A stretch of DNA of 64,000 nt. Origin: Planctomycetes bacterium syqfu. Its GTDB lineage: Bacteria > Planctomycetota > Phycisphaerae > Phycisphaerales > Phycisphaeraceae. The stretch covers positions 1,674,001 to 1,738,000 of the forward strand of contig CP087563.1 of the NCBI GenBank assembly GCA_020974905.1. Reading direction: 5' to 3'. Shown piece by piece: positions 35,287-45,787 of the stretch. The position numbers and the translations under genes are program-made. Each line of letters begins with the position of its first letter. The stretch's first letter is position 1. The notes beneath the pieces were generated by a model that was given only the letters and a program-made list of their open reading frames with translations, was not told where the DNA came from and did no database searches.

Positions 35287-37116
35287 TTAAACCGAATCCC
35301 GACTCATCTGAGTAGCCGGTTCACTTGCGGACAGGGAATCCGATTTTAGCTTCTGCATTTGATTTTGTTTTCGGTATCCCAGGTAAACAAACAGCGAACC
35401 TATCCCGCCAACAAACACGGCAACAAAGCCGATTGCAAGACGGCCTTCCAGGGGATTGGGGAGTACCATCAGGAAACCAAGGAATACCCCCACCACGACA
35501 GCAAAGGTGCCGAGGATTTTGAGTTGTTCATGATCATTGCCTTCTCCGACTTCCTTTTCAAAGTCGATGGGCGTATGCATGTTGGTAAAGAAGGTTTCGA
35601 CTTTCTGCTTGTACGCAGCGCTTGCTGTGAACCAGAACGGGACCGTGATCAAAAAGCCCAACGTCCCCAGCCCGACATTCCAGAAAAGCTTGTCCTGGAA
35701 GGCCCACGGTTCACTGAGCCAACCCCATGCTGCAAGCTCTTTACTGAAGAATCCCACGGTGGAACTGCACAGTGCAAAACACACGGAACACACGCACGAC
35801 CACACCGGCGCCCGCTTGATGAAAATGCCAACGATCAACGGGACGCCCAACGGCATGGCCAAGAGCGTGCCGACATCAAGCATCAACTGAAAGACCCCCT
35901 TGCCTCCAGCGCGGGCAAAGTACAAAGCAAGACAGATAATACACAGACCGCAGGCAACACTCACCATCTTACCCATGAATAACAGCGACGTTCCGGTTCG
36001 AGGCGTCCAGCCAAAAAGCCTGCAAATCGTGGGATAAATGTCCTGTGTCACCACAGCTGCATTGCGGTTTAGACCACTGTCCATCGAACTCATCGTGGCA
36101 GACAACATCGCAACCACCATCATTCCCGTGAGTCCGGTGGGCAGAAGTTTGAGACTAATCACCGCATACGCTGCCTCGGATGGTTTGGTGATTGCCAACT
36201 CAGAAATTTCAGCATGGTAAAGCAGTCGCGCGACCATCGGTGGGACCAACCAGATAAACGCCCCCATGGCCATGAGGACCCCTGCCATTGCTGCTGCCTT
36301 GCGTGCTTCAAAACCGTCCTTCACTGCGAAATAGCGATAGGACGCATTAAGCGTGTTGTAATTCAGAACGTTCTTAAGGAGCATCGCTCCAGCCCACACC
36401 CATGTGAAGGAATGAGCGTCAAACATGCCGTCGGCGTTGATGACTTGGTAAGACGTCTGGAGTCCCTGCTCTTTGATCGCTGCACTAAAGCCATCGAACC
36501 CGCCAATCGCTTTGAGACTCAGATAGGCCATGAGGATGGTGATGGGCACGAGAATCAGGCATTGCAGAAAGTCCGTTGCCATGACCGCCCAACTGCCACC
36601 ACTGGTTGAGTACAACAGCACGACGACGCCAACGACAATGATCACCCAGTTGATCGATTCGTCATAGCCAAGCACGGAAGAACAGAAAATCGCAAGACCA
36701 TACAGCCACAACGCTGCATAGACGAGATTGGTTAACACATTAAACCAAGCGTAAAACTGCTGTGTTTTATGGCCAAAACGCTTTTCGATGACTTCAGGGA
36801 CGGTGATCGCACGCAGTTGTCTGAACCACGGCGCGATGAACAAGGCACCGACGAAATAGGCGACCGCATTGGTCATGTAAATGATGAGCACACTCCAACC
36901 TGCGTCATAAGCAACACTGCTGGCGCCGGTGAATGTCCAGGCCGAGAAGCTGGTCATAAACGCGCTGGCACCGACCAGCCACCAGGTCCCCTTGCAACCG
37001 TTACGGAAGTAGTCGCTGGTGTCTTTATTCTGGCGACTGAGTACCGCTCCGACTGCAACCAGCAGAAGCATGTACGCACCGATCACCATCATGTCAATAC
37101 TGGATATTGCAGGCAT
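35287..37116 (-). CDS. Sodium:solute symporter (SSS family)
   Basis: 609 residues with about 14 membrane segments. The start has GAYMLLLVAVGAVLS..SDYFRNGCKGTWWLVGASAFMTSFSAWTFTG, the SSS signature. Members import sugars, uronates or sialic acid with sodium. Positioned between the PL6 lyase and the acetyl esterase in the same direction, so it probably takes up oligosaccharides or monomers released by the lyase. The C-terminal 100 residues contain an additional pair of helices as in the longer SSS forms. Confidence 0.9.
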   Translation of the reverse strand: MPAISSIDMMVIGAYMLLLVAVGAVLSRQNKDTSDYFRNGCKGTWWLVGASAFMTSFSAWTFTGASSVAYDAGWSVLIIYMTNAVAYFVGALFIAPWFRQLRAITVPEVIEKRFGHKTQQFYAWFNVLTNLVYAALWLYGLAIFCSSVLGYDESINWVIIVVGVVVLLYSTSGGSWAVMATDFLQCLILVPITILMAYLSLKAIGGFDGFSAAIKEQGLQTSYQVINADGMFDAHSFTWVWAGAMLLKNVLNYNTLNASYRYFAVKDGFEARKAAAMAGVLMAMGAFIWLVPPMVARLLYHAEISELAITKPSEAAYAVISLKLLPTGLTGMMVVAMLSATMSSMDSGLNRNAAVVTQDIYPTICRLFGWTPRTGTSLLFMGKMVSVACGLCIICLALYFARAGGKGVFQLMLDVGTLLAMPLGVPLIVGIFIKRAPVWSCVCSVCFALCSSTVGFFSKELAAWGWLSEPWAFQDKLFWNVGLGTLGFLITVPFWFTASAAYKQKVETFFTNMHTPIDFEKEVGEGNDHEQLKILGTFAVVVGVFLGFLMVLPNPLEGRLAIGFVAVFVGGIGSLFVYLGYRKQNQMQKLKSDSLSASEPATQMSRDSV

Positions 37117-37134
37117 GATTCAAATCAATTTCTA

Positions 37135-37162
37135 TTGGACACATCACGAATAATGTGTCCAA
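37135..37162. terminator. Hairpin between esterase and symporter genes
   Basis: TTGGACACAT and ATGTGTCCAA form a 10-bp stem around an 8-base loop. The T tract is weak in either direction, so this may be an mRNA-stabilising hairpin that sets relative expression and need not terminate. Confidence 0.4.
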
Positions 37163-37179
37163 AATCTCAAGTCACTGAA

Positions 37180-38538
37180 TTACTGATTGGCGGAGATGGC
37201 TTGTTTGGCGTGCTCAAAGGCAGCGCCCTTGAACAGATTCCATACATCACTGTTTTGGTTATGAGCCATGTGTAAGCCGTGGTAAATCTGCTTGTCACTC
37301 TTGATCACGTTGTAGGCTGCATACACCGACGTGGGTGCACAGACCGTGTCACAAAACCCCACGGACATGATGATGGGCGCCTTGATCCGACAGGCAAAGT
37401 TAATGGCATCGAAATAGCCGGACGTCTTGAGCACGTTGTCCCAGGCTGCCTTGTCCTTTTCACGATCCAGATTCTTGAAGAGTCCCGGCCAGCCGGACTT
37501 TCTGCCGATGGCAATGGCACCGTGATCACACATGGCAGGGACACCAGCAAGTAAGAGCGTGATGTCATCATCCAAACCACCAGCGACCAACGTCTGACCA
37601 CCACCCTGTGATGAACCCCAGACAATCAGCGTCTTGCCATCCCATTCGGGGCGGGACTTGAGAAACTGCAAAGCGCGGTAAAGACGCATGTACATCCCAA
37701 GAAAATAGTAGGTCTCACGGTCTTCGCGTCCCCGCACGCGGTAGTCCGACAGATCACCTTTGTAGCGTTTGCTGTAATAACTTTTATCCTTGCCATTGGG
37801 AATACCGTGGGCATTAAAGTCCAAACCAATCATCCCCACCGCAGCGCCGCGGTCGACGGGATTATTCATGTAGGACGTTTTGACCCCGGCTGAATGGGGA
37901 AAAAGAATCGCCGGACACTTGCCTTTTTGCGCATTCTTGGGCATCGCAAAATAGCCGGAGACGGGTGCACCATCGGGATTGCCCTGTCCGTCGGGGCAGT
38001 TAAGTTGCAGATCAAATGCCAAGGCATCATCGCGTTTACATTCAACCGCGGTGAGGACCGGTTTCATGGGACTGGCCAGCACCAGTTTCTTTTTTGATTC
38101 CCAGAATGCATCAAAGTCCGCTGGCTCCGGTTGGCTTGGTATGATTAATTCGGGATCCACGGCCGCCCCCGCAACGGCCGGTTTCTCCCTGTTTTTATAG
38201 TCCAAATGCCCCGGCACGTTGACAAAAAGTTTGACAAAGCCCGGTTCATCCAATGATGCGGTGATCATTGCTGGTTGCTTGCCCAGATCAATTTCACCCT
38301 TTGCCAATGTCCTGGCACCATCTTTACTGACGGTATATGTCACCGTCTCGGTCATCGGCTTGCCATCACGGGTCGCGAAGACATTAAACGTGATGGGTTG
38401 GCCTTGCTTGTAAACCCCATCGGACCGGTCGGTGGTGATTTTCACTTCGACCTTGGGTGCTGCAATCGCAAGTGAACCACCTAGCAGAACCAGCAACAAG
38501 GTCAATCTCAAACGTAACGATGCGAATAACGTATTCAT
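37180..38538 (-). CDS. Acetyl esterase, AXE1/cephalosporin-C deacetylase-like
   Basis: 452 residues. A signal peptide (LTLLLVLLGGSLAIA) and a beta domain of about 130 residues precede an alpha/beta-hydrolase. The nucleophile elbow is GSSQGGG, the acid is in GFCDTVCAP, and the His is in YHGLHMAH. The family removes acetyl groups from xylan and related polymers. With PL6 and an alginate-lyase-family protein nearby it may deacetylate alginate. Upstream lie two pilin genes in the same direction. Confidence 0.87.
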   Translation of the reverse strand: MNTLFASLRLRLTLLLVLLGGSLAIAAPKVEVKITTDRSDGVYKQGQPITFNVFATRDGKPMTETVTYTVSKDGARTLAKGEIDLGKQPAMITASLDEPGFVKLFVNVPGHLDYKNREKPAVAGAAVDPELIIPSQPEPADFDAFWESKKKLVLASPMKPVLTAVECKRDDALAFDLQLNCPDGQGNPDGAPVSGYFAMPKNAQKGKCPAILFPHSAGVKTSYMNNPVDRGAAVGMIGLDFNAHGIPNGKDKSYYSKRYKGDLSDYRVRGREDRETYYFLGMYMRLYRALQFLKSRPEWDGKTLIVWGSSQGGGQTLVAGGLDDDITLLLAGVPAMCDHGAIAIGRKSGWPGLFKNLDREKDKAAWDNVLKTSGYFDAINFACRIKAPIIMSVGFCDTVCAPTSVYAAYNVIKSDKQIYHGLHMAHNQNSDVWNLFKGAAFEHAKQAISANQ

Positions 38539-38581
38539 GAATCAAAGCACTTTCGATTGAACAAATCGGAGTCGGATAAAT

Positions 38582-39349
38582 TTAGTTTGACGTATCAGGC
38601 GTGTTGTATGCGGTAGCCGAATCATCGGGATTGAGCGTTGCTGCGTGGCCATCAACATAGAGATAATTGGAAGCACTATCATTGGCATGACGGGTTGGAT
38701 CTTCATTGGCAAGTGTGCTGAATGACCAACCGGAACTGCCACAGTCGACATAGGTCCCCTGACTGTCCCCGTTGATGATGCGCTTGGAGGGGAAGAGCAA
38801 ATCTTCATACCGCCAGGACGGGGTGTTTGGTGGTGCGTAGGGTTCGCGGTCCGCCCCACTGTTGTAGGTGTCATTGGGATGCTGGTACTTGGCACGATTA
38901 TGCTGGAGATTGTGATAACTGCCTGAAACCAGCGATGAAGTTTTGAGTCGCTGCACCATGCCGTAGCCGCTGCGATAGCTGTCGGTTTGCATGTAGTTCC
39001 AATTGGGGCAGCCTGTGAAAATTTTGGAGATCAGGTGACGCGTTGAGGAACTGCGGTCATCCTTACCGTTGGTGTACTTGGAGAGAATCTGGAACCAGAT
39101 GTAATCGTAACCATAGGGATTGCCCTCCCAACCGTTACGGATGCGTGGGTAGACAATGGCATCTTTATGGTCATTGCCATAGTAGTAATGCACCAATCCC
39201 ATCTGTCGGAGATTGCTCAGACATTTGGTGGTGTGTGCTGCATCACGGGCGCTACCCAAGGCAGGTAGCAGAATGGCGATGAGCAGTGAGATGATGGAGA
39301 TGACCACCAACAATTCGATGAGTGTAAAAGCCTGGTTACTGCGTTTCAT
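38582..39349 (-). CDS. Pseudopilin-like protein (DUF1559-type)
   Basis: 255 residues. [41 protein letters not shown] shows the prepilin leader and helix. The C-terminus has [14 protein letters not shown], the DGH motif. AGGA precedes the ATG by 8 bases. It is 60% or so alike to the next pilin by eye ([28 protein letters not shown] versus [28 protein letters not shown]), so the two look like a recent duplication. Confidence 0.85.
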   Translation of the reverse strand: MKRSNQAFTLIELLVVISIISLLIAILLPALGSARDAAHTTKCLSNLRQMGLVHYYYGNDHKDAIVYPRIRNGWEGNPYGYDYIWFQILSKYTNGKDDRSSSTRHLISKIFTGCPNWNYMQTDSYRSGYGMVQRLKTSSLVSGSYHNLQHNRAKYQHPNDTYNSGADREPYAPPNTPSWRYEDLLFPSKRIINGDSQGTYVDCGSSGWSFSTLANEDPTRHANDSASNYLYVDGHAATLNPDDSATAYNTPDTSN

Positions 39350-39369
39350 GAGTCTATCCTGTCATCAGA

Positions 39370-40110
39370 TCAATAGCTGGTTGTTTCATCTGCCGGATCA
39401 TTGATAGCCTGGAATGAAAGAACGGGATCCAAGCTGGCGGCATGGCCATCGACAAACAAGAGGTTCGAGGCGTTGCCATTTAAGTGACGGGTCGGGTCTT
39501 CATATTTTAACGGCTCAAAGCGATAGCCACTGACCGACGTATCAATAAAGGCGCCCTGGCTATCCCCATTGATCGCACGCTTTGATGGCTGGGTCAGATC
39601 ATCATACCGCCAACATGGCGAATAGGGTGGTGCGGGGAGTTTGTCTTTGTCCGCATAACCATCATTGCCATCATCTTCGGGATGCTGATACTTAGCTCGC
39701 GTGTCGGGGGATTTGAGTCGCAACACCATGCCATAACCCGGGCGATAGGTCACACTCTGATCGTACGGCCATTCCGGGCAACCGGTGAAAATCGGCGAGA
39801 GATTGTTATCAAAGCGATTGTCCTTGCCGTTGAGAAATTTGGACATGATCTGAAACCAGTAGTAGTCATTGGTATAAGGATTGCCAGCCCAGTTTTTCTC
39901 AATGCGCGGGAAGATGATGACGTCTTTGTGATCGTTGCCATAGTATTGATGACAGATACCGATCTGCTTGAGATTACTCAGACACTTGGCGTTGTATGCT
40001 GCTTTACGAGCACTTGCCAAGGCCGGCAGGAGAATGGCGATGAGCAGGCTGATGATGGAAATGACCACCAGTAGTTCAATCAATGTGAAAGCACGGAGTC
40101 GATTGGACAT
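39370..40110 (-). CDS. Pseudopilin-like protein (DUF1559-type), paralogue of its neighbour
   Basis: 246 residues, starting [42 protein letters not shown]. The DGH motif [14 protein letters not shown] is at the C-terminus. AAGGA precedes the ATG. The stop is 21 bases before the start of the neighbouring pilin. It is close to its paralogue at 38582-39349 along the full length. Both sit between a LacI regulator and an esterase. Confidence 0.85.
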   Translation of the reverse strand: MSNRLRAFTLIELLVVISIISLLIAILLPALASARKAAYNAKCLSNLKQIGICHQYYGNDHKDVIIFPRIEKNWAGNPYTNDYYWFQIMSKFLNGKDNRFDNNLSPIFTGCPEWPYDQSVTYRPGYGMVLRLKSPDTRAKYQHPEDDGNDGYADKDKLPAPPYSPCWRYDDLTQPSKRAINGDSQGAFIDTSVSGYRFEPLKYEDPTRHLNGNASNLLFVDGHAASLDPVLSFQAINDPADETTSY

Positions 40111-40192
40111 GATCGATTCCTTTCGTTGAAAGTCAGTGTCTCTTTAATTGACGGGCGGGGCTAAAAACGAACACCACACTCAAACAGCGTAT

Positions 40193-41260
40193 TTATGTCG
40201 ATTTCACGGCATTTTCGTTTTGATACATGTCGGCATCCTGCCCTTCAATGAGACGAGGCTGAACTTGAATGTCTGCGCGAACCAGGTCACGCGGGTGATC
40301 CATACGCCAAAGCAGTTGCTTGACTGCCTGGCGTCCGACAATCTCCGGCTGAATGTCGATGGTGGCCGGAACAGGGAACAGGCCATCGAGCATGGGGTGA
40401 TAGTCACAGGCAATAAACTGCATGTCTTTGCCGGGTGTGATACCACGTTGATACAGGCTTCGGTAGACCAATGCCATCAATGAGGCACGGGGCACAAAGA
40501 CGCCTGTGGGTCGATTGGGTAATTCAAGCAGTCGATCGATCATGTTGCCGATGCGCTGCTGATCAAGTTCTTCTTTAAGGTCCATGAGGTTGGTGACATT
40601 GCCATCCACCAAGACGTCCACGCCGAGTCCCGCTTCGTGTGCTGCCGCTTCAAACGACTCAGCACGCTGGGAAAAGCCCATGTGACAGGAATTGACATGC
40701 AGGAAGGCGACCTGCTTGTGACCGCGTTCTTTGAGGTAGTCTAGCGCCATCGTGCCGATCGCTTCATTGTCCGGCCCGACCCGATCGCCCCAATAGCCCA
40801 GGCGACTGCGACGTGAGAGAAACCAGACACAGGGATTGCACGACAGCTTCTGTGCCAAATCACGCGACGGGGGAAAACCATGAAGCAAAAGCCCGTCGAC
40901 ATTGCCGGATGTGACATTGGGAGGCAGGCGACGCTCATCACCAATCTGGCTGAGAATCATGTTGTAACCCGACTCAGCCAACGCGGACTCAGCACCATGC
41001 ACCACCGCTGCCGTGATCGATGCCAACGCCATGGAAGGGTCGGTCCCAAAGAGCAGCACGGCGATATTACCCGTGCGCTGCTTGCGACGACTCCGCGGCT
41101 GAGGCCCACGACGGACCACCGGCGGCGTATAGCCGAGCTGCTGCATCGCCTTGGTCACACGCTGCACACTCTTGGGCGAAACGCCCTCCCCGCCGTTGAT
41201 CACGCGGGAGACTGTGGCATGGGACACACCGGCCATTTTGGCGACTTCGACGATTGACAT
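40193..41260 (-). CDS. LacI-family transcriptional regulator
   Basis: 355 residues from ATG 41260; a GTG at 41308 is in frame but has no ribosome site. VEVAKMAGVSHATVSRVINGGEGVSPKSVQRVTKAMQQLGYTP is the classic HTH and hinge. The periplasmic-binding-protein-like core has GNIAVLLFGTD and FIACDYHPML. In context it probably controls the divergent alginate-lyase operon and the pilin-esterase genes downstream. No palindrome in the 238-base divergent region was clear enough to call an operator. Confidence 0.87.
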   Translation of the reverse strand: MSIVEVAKMAGVSHATVSRVINGGEGVSPKSVQRVTKAMQQLGYTPPVVRRGPQPRSRRKQRTGNIAVLLFGTDPSMALASITAAVVHGAESALAESGYNMILSQIGDERRLPPNVTSGNVDGLLLHGFPPSRDLAQKLSCNPCVWFLSRRSRLGYWGDRVGPDNEAIGTMALDYLKERGHKQVAFLHVNSCHMGFSQRAESFEAAAHEAGLGVDVLVDGNVTNLMDLKEELDQQRIGNMIDRLLELPNRPTGVFVPRASLMALVYRSLYQRGITPGKDMQFIACDYHPMLDGLFPVPATIDIQPEIVGRQAVKQLLWRMDHPRDLVRADIQVQPRLIEGQDADMYQNENAVKST

Positions 41261-41498
41261 GTTCAAAGCATAGACAGGCAGGACGCCCATGTCAATCATC
41301 AATTTCACATTTTATTTTCCATGCCTGAACAATTCTTATTTCATTTTAAAACAATTACTTACACTTTCACAAACATCTATTTGTACATTTTAAACTGTAA
41401 ATTACTTGCACATTAATCGACACCTGCCTATGCTTACGCAAAACCTAAAACGTCATTCACAAACCACAGGTCCAACTTTCAATCGTCATCCGTATTCA

Positions 41499-42755
41499 AT
41501 GAATCACCGACTTGCCAACCTGACACGCTGCACCAGCCTGCTTCTGGCGATCGCTGCCAGTGCCTGCAGTGCCCAATCGCCTCAGCAGCAAGCCGACACA
41601 CCGCCTGCAGTCATCACGCTTTGCCCGCAGTCGTATGTGACTCTCAAAAAGCAGATCAAAGCCGACCACGCCCGGTACCTGCAAGGACTCATTGAACTGG
41701 AAGCCCACGCCAACAAGGCACTCTTTGAACCTGTGCGGGCGATCACTGAAAAAACCGTCAAGGGTCCGAGCAGCGATCCGCATGATTACGTTTCACTCTC
41801 GCCCTATCGCTGGCCGAACCCGGACACCGCGGACGGCTTGCCGTGGATTCGCAAAGACGGGCGCGTCAATCCGATGCGTGATCAATATGACTTACCGGCC
41901 ATGGATCAGATGACGCACACCGTGCTGACACTTGCGACGGGATACTACTTTCTCAACCGCCCCGCCTTTGCCAAGCGTGCCAGCGATTTGCTTGCCATGT
42001 GGTTTATCAATCCAGAAACACGCATGAACCCGCGCGTCGCCCACGGTCAATTCATCCCCGGCAAGACCGACGGTCAATGCTTTGGCATCCTGGAAACCAC
42101 ACGACTCTTCCGCGCCATAGATGCAGCAGGCTTAATCCAGGGTTCGGAGTTCTGGACATCACAACATGACAAAGCCATGAAGCAGTGGTTTACGGATTAC
42201 ATGCATTGGATTCAAACCAGTGACCTTGGCAAAGAAGAATTGGCGCAACCCAACAATCACAGCAACTGGGCGATTGCTCAGATCATGGTCTTTGCGATGT
42301 ATGTCGGTGATCATGAAACAGCCAAGGCGATGTGCGATTTGGCCAAGCAGAACATTGACTCGCAAATCAAAACCGATGGTTCACAACCGCATGAACTCAC
42401 CCGCACGCGGAGTCTGGATTATTCGGAGTTTTCCCTGCGTGGCCTGCTTCTCACCGCATGGTCAGGAAAACAAATCGGCTGCGACTTGGCCGACTACACC
42501 AACCCCCAAGGCGGCAATCTTCTCAAGGCCATGCAATTCATCACACCGCATCTGGCTGATCCGACGGATTGGCCTTACAAGCAGATTGCCCCGCCCAAGG
42601 CCTACAAATTTCACAAGACACTGGGACTGGCAGACAGCCTGTATCCCAACCACGGTTTTGGCAAACGCATCAAGCAACTGCCTGTCAAAGTCGACGCGTC
42701 TGACATTTTCTTTCACCCGACAAATGCCTATCAATGCCCGGAGAATAAGAAATAA
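41499..42755 (+). CDS. Alginate-lyase-family secreted protein
   Basis: About 418 residues from ATG 41499; the hydrophobic leader (LLLAIAASACS) suggests a lipoprotein or signal peptide. The alpha/alpha-toroid shows DPHDYVSLSPYRWPNP, NNHSNW (expected active-site Asn/His) and ELTRTRSLDYSEFSL. This is the alginate lyase domain (PF05426-like, PL5/PL-related). It starts the rightward operon followed by three sugar-metabolism genes, the first only 2 bases downstream. Probably attacks the polysaccharide outside the cytoplasm. Confidence 0.85.
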   Translation: MNHRLANLTRCTSLLLAIAASACSAQSPQQQADTPPAVITLCPQSYVTLKKQIKADHARYLQGLIELEAHANKALFEPVRAITEKTVKGPSSDPHDYVSLSPYRWPNPDTADGLPWIRKDGRVNPMRDQYDLPAMDQMTHTVLTLATGYYFLNRPAFAKRASDLLAMWFINPETRMNPRVAHGQFIPGKTDGQCFGILETTRLFRAIDAAGLIQGSEFWTSQHDKAMKQWFTDYMHWIQTSDLGKEELAQPNNHSNWAIAQIMVFAMYVGDHETAKAMCDLAKQNIDSQIKTDGSQPHELTRTRSLDYSEFSLRGLLLTAWSGKQIGCDLADYTNPQGGNLLKAMQFITPHLADPTDWPYKQIAPPKAYKFHKTLGLADSLYPNHGFGKRIKQLPVKVDASDIFFHPTNAYQCPENKK

Positions 42756-42757
42756 CC

Positions 42758-43750
42758 ATGCAATATCGCACACTGCCCAACACGGATTTAAACGTCTCTG
42801 CCATCGCCTTTGGCTGTATGTCCACGGTTGCTAACCCAACTTATCCCGGCGCCGAAGAGCAGCAGGTGATGGACACGATTCACGCTGCGATTGATGCAGG
42901 GATCACGCTCATCGATACCGCCCCGATGTATGGTGATGGTGAGTCAGAACGCCTGCTTGGCTTAGCCGTCAAAGACCGTCGCGACAAAGTCATCATTGCA
43001 GACAAAGCCAGCGGTCCGACCTTGAGTAAAGCCGAGATTCTGGCGGACTGCGAAACGAGTTTAAAACTCCTGCAGACCGATGTCATCGACCTGTATCAAA
43101 TCCATTGGCCACGCCGTCAGGTTCCGATCCATGAAACCATCGAAGCGCTGGATACCCTGAAAAAACAGGGCAAAATCCGCTTCACCGGCGTGTGTAATTA
43201 TGGCCCATTGGACCTGGGTGACTGGTTGCCACTGGTGGATTGCTGCTCTACGGACCAGGTGGTTTACAACATGCTCATGCGTGCTGCCGAGTACGAGTTG
43301 ATCCCGATGTGCCAGGAAAAGAATGTCGGACTGCTTTGCTACTCCCCCATGGCTCAGGGGCTACTCACCGGCCGCTTTGCCACCGCAGACGAAGTTCCCG
43401 TCGGCAGAGCACGCACGCGCCATTTTGCGTCGACGCGCCCCGAAGCGCGTCACGGTGAACCAGGCTGTGAGGAAGAAACCTTCACCGCCATCGCCAGGTT
43501 CAAGGCGTTTTGTGAAGCTCGCAATCTGAACATGGCCCACGCGTCACTGGCATGGCTGCTGCATCAACCGACGGTGACGGCAGTTCTCGCGGGCGCCTCG
43601 CGTCCCGATCAGGCGACCGCCAATGCGTTGGCAGCGGACATTGCATTTTCCACGGATGAAATTGAAGAACTCAATTACATCACACAACCGGTCAAAGAAA
43701 AGCTCGGACCGTCGTTGGACGTCTGGGCATCGGAGGCGCGGACACGGTAA
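42758..43750 (+). CDS. Aldo/keto reductase
   Basis: 330 residues with the AKR TIM barrel. ITLIDTAPMYGDGESE carries the catalytic Asp and Tyr, ADKAS the Lys, and LYQIHWPR the His. Members reduce aldehydes or ketones of sugars with NADPH. In this operon it may reduce an unsaturated uronate derivative, although oxidation of a sugar alcohol is also possible. The gap to the lyase is 2 bases. Confidence 0.9.
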   Translation: MQYRTLPNTDLNVSAIAFGCMSTVANPTYPGAEEQQVMDTIHAAIDAGITLIDTAPMYGDGESERLLGLAVKDRRDKVIIADKASGPTLSKAEILADCETSLKLLQTDVIDLYQIHWPRRQVPIHETIEALDTLKKQGKIRFTGVCNYGPLDLGDWLPLVDCCSTDQVVYNMLMRAAEYELIPMCQEKNVGLLCYSPMAQGLLTGRFATADEVPVGRARTRHFASTRPEARHGEPGCEEETFTAIARFKAFCEARNLNMAHASLAWLLHQPTVTAVLAGASRPDQATANALAADIAFSTDEIEELNYITQPVKEKLGPSLDVWASEARTR

Positions 43751-43760
43751 TCGCCAAGAC

Positions 43761-43810
43761 AACCCGGTCAAGATGACCGGGATATATTGCTCCGCCATCT
43801 TGGCTGGGTT
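43761..43810. repeat. Dispersed repeat family 2, copy 1
   Basis: AACCCGGTCAAGATGACCGG, then about 13 bases, then the GCCATCTTGGCTGGGTT arm. Similar units are at 58805-58860 (same orientation) and 49153-49203 (reverse orientation). Here it separates aldo/keto reductase from the oxidoreductase, inside an apparent operon. Confidence 0.7.
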
Positions 43811-43824
43811 GGGAAATTTACACC

Positions 43825-44895
43825 ATGATCTCAAGTAACAACTCACAACTCGTACGCGTCGGCATTGCCGACCTGGGGCGCAGTGGCTGGAACATCCATG
43901 CCAGGCAACTCCAATCTCTGCCTGAGTGTTTTCGCATCACTGCTGTCACCGATGCCCTGGCCGATCGCTTGACAGAAGCCAACAGTGAACTGGGTTGTGC
44001 GACGTACACTGACTTTGACGCGATGCTCGCCGATGACAACGTGGACTTGATCGTTGTTGCAACCCCCAATCCATTGCACACCGAACACGCTATCAGTGCG
44101 ATGCAAGCGGGCAAACACGTGGTCTGCGAAAAGCCGTTTGCCTTGACCGTTGCCGATGCCGACCGCGCGATTGCAGTCAGCAAAGAGACCGGCAAGTTGC
44201 TTGCCCCCTTCCAGAACCGTCGGTTTGAACCGCATTTTCTGAAGGTCAAAGAACTCATCGACAAGGGTGAACTGGGGCGCATCCTGCAAATCCGCATGGT
44301 TTGGCATGGTTTTACCCGGCGCTGGGATTGGCAGACCCTCAAGCAATATGGCGGCGGACTGCTCAACAACAATGGCGCGCATTTGCTCGATCAGGCGTTG
44401 ACATTACTCAACGACGACGAGCCGGAGATGTTTGTTGACCTGCAACGCGGCTTAAGCAGCGGGGACACCGAAGACCACATCAAAGTTGTCCTGCGAAACA
44501 AAGACGGGATGACCATGGATGTCGAATTGACCAACGTCAGCGCTTACCAACAAGACCGATGGCATGTGTGTGGCACAAACGGCGGACTCACGGGCACGAC
44601 CGAAAAACTCCAATGGAAAACAGTCGATTGGGACAGCATGCCCGACCGCCCTGTTCAGCGCGATCCGGTTGTCAGTGATCGCAGCTACAACCAGGACGAT
44701 ATCCAATGGACTGAACACCATTGGCAGGAACCGACGGATGCGGAACATGTTGTCGTGTGTTACTACCGGAACCTGCATGCTGCCATCACAGATGGACAAC
44801 CGTTATTCGTCACCCCCGAAAGTGTTCGGCAGCAGATTCGGATTTTAAATCGCTGTCATGAACTGTGCCCCCGGAAGTTTGAAATCGTCAGCTAA
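43825..44895 (+). CDS. Gfo/Idh/MocA-family oxidoreductase
   Basis: 356 residues. The Rossmann start is VGIADLGRSGWNIHARQ, slightly unlike the common GXGXXG. VVCEKPFAL carries the conserved Lys-Pro. The substrate domain contains LLNNNGAHLLDQALTLL. Members act on sugar-type substrates with NAD(P). It is the third gene of the alginate-type operon, and the following gene is a sugar isomerase, a common pair. Confidence 0.88.
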   Translation: MISSNNSQLVRVGIADLGRSGWNIHARQLQSLPECFRITAVTDALADRLTEANSELGCATYTDFDAMLADDNVDLIVVATPNPLHTEHAISAMQAGKHVVCEKPFALTVADADRAIAVSKETGKLLAPFQNRRFEPHFLKVKELIDKGELGRILQIRMVWHGFTRRWDWQTLKQYGGGLLNNNGAHLLDQALTLLNDDEPEMFVDLQRGLSSGDTEDHIKVVLRNKDGMTMDVELTNVSAYQQDRWHVCGTNGGLTGTTEKLQWKTVDWDSMPDRPVQRDPVVSDRSYNQDDIQWTEHHWQEPTDAEHVVVCYYRNLHAAITDGQPLFVTPESVRQQIRILNRCHELCPRKFEIVS

Positions 44896-44919
44896 GTGAT
44901 AAGACAAAGAGATTACACC

Positions 44920-45780
44920 ATGTACAAAAGCCTGATTCCCGATCTGTTGAAAATCAATTGCACGCCCCTGGAAACCATCGCCTATGCCCAAAAGCATGGC
45001 TTTGAAGGTGTCGAATTTCGCTTCCGTCATGGCGGCAGCCAGGTGACATCTGAAAATGTCAACCAAATCAAACAGGCGATGGCCGATGCGGGAGTCCGCG
45101 CGGGTAATTGCAGTCTGCTCACGGGCAAGTCCAATGACTCGGATGAGGATTGGGATGCAAACTTGACCACGCTGGATGAACGCTGCGCCATTGCTGCTGA
45201 GCTTGGTTTTACGCGGTCGATGTGGGTGCTTATGCCGTTTCACGAAACGTTGGACTATCAGCAGTGTTGGGACATGCACATTACACGACTCACCCAGGCG
45301 GGAATCGTGATGGCCAAGCATGGCATTCGATTAGGATTGGAGTACATCTCGCCGTTGACGCGTCGCAAGGATTTTGACATGCAGTTTGTTCATGATCTCA
45401 AAGGCACACTCAAGCTACTGGCGGATGTGAACCTGCCCAACGTCGGACTGATGCTCGACAGCATGCACTGGTATTGCGCTCGCGAAACCGTGTCGGACTT
45501 GACCGCATTGACCAATGACCAGGTGGTTGCCGTGCATGTCAACGATGCGATTGCTGGACGTGAGATTGATGAACAGTCCGCGTTTGAACGTGACCTGCCT
45601 GGTGAGACAGGTGTGATTGATCTGGAAGGTTTTCACGATGCCCTGCGTCAGATTGGCTATGACGGGCCGGTGACGTGCGAACCGTTGCATCCGACGAAGT
45701 GGGACAACCGCGACCCGGATGAACTGCTTGGAAAACTCAGTGCGTGCATGGATCGGTATCTGGTTGCCAAGACAGCATGA
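44920..45780 (+). CDS. Sugar phosphate isomerase/epimerase (AP endonuclease 2 fold)
   Basis: 286 residues from ATG 44920, with AAGAG upstream. A TIM barrel of the xylose-isomerase-like type: YAQKHGFEGVEFRF, then metal-site positions in GLEYISPL, GLMLDSMHWYC, VAVHVNDA and PVTCEPL. It lies 24 bases after the Gfo/Idh/MocA gene. The pair is typical of inositol or keto-sugar pathways; here it probably completes processing of lyase products. Confidence 0.87.
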   Translation: MYKSLIPDLLKINCTPLETIAYAQKHGFEGVEFRFRHGGSQVTSENVNQIKQAMADAGVRAGNCSLLTGKSNDSDEDWDANLTTLDERCAIAAELGFTRSMWVLMPFHETLDYQQCWDMHITRLTQAGIVMAKHGIRLGLEYISPLTRRKDFDMQFVHDLKGTLKLLADVNLPNVGLMLDSMHWYCARETVSDLTALTNDQVVAVHVNDAIAGREIDEQSAFERDLPGETGVIDLEGFHDALRQIGYDGPVTCEPLHPTKWDNRDPDELLGKLSACMDRYLVAKTA

Positions 45781-45787
45781 TTGGATT

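Noticed and set aside
38878-38910. A TGGCAC...TGCT match resembling a sigma-54 promoter
   Set aside because: Lies inside a pilin gene with wrong spacing for GG and GC.
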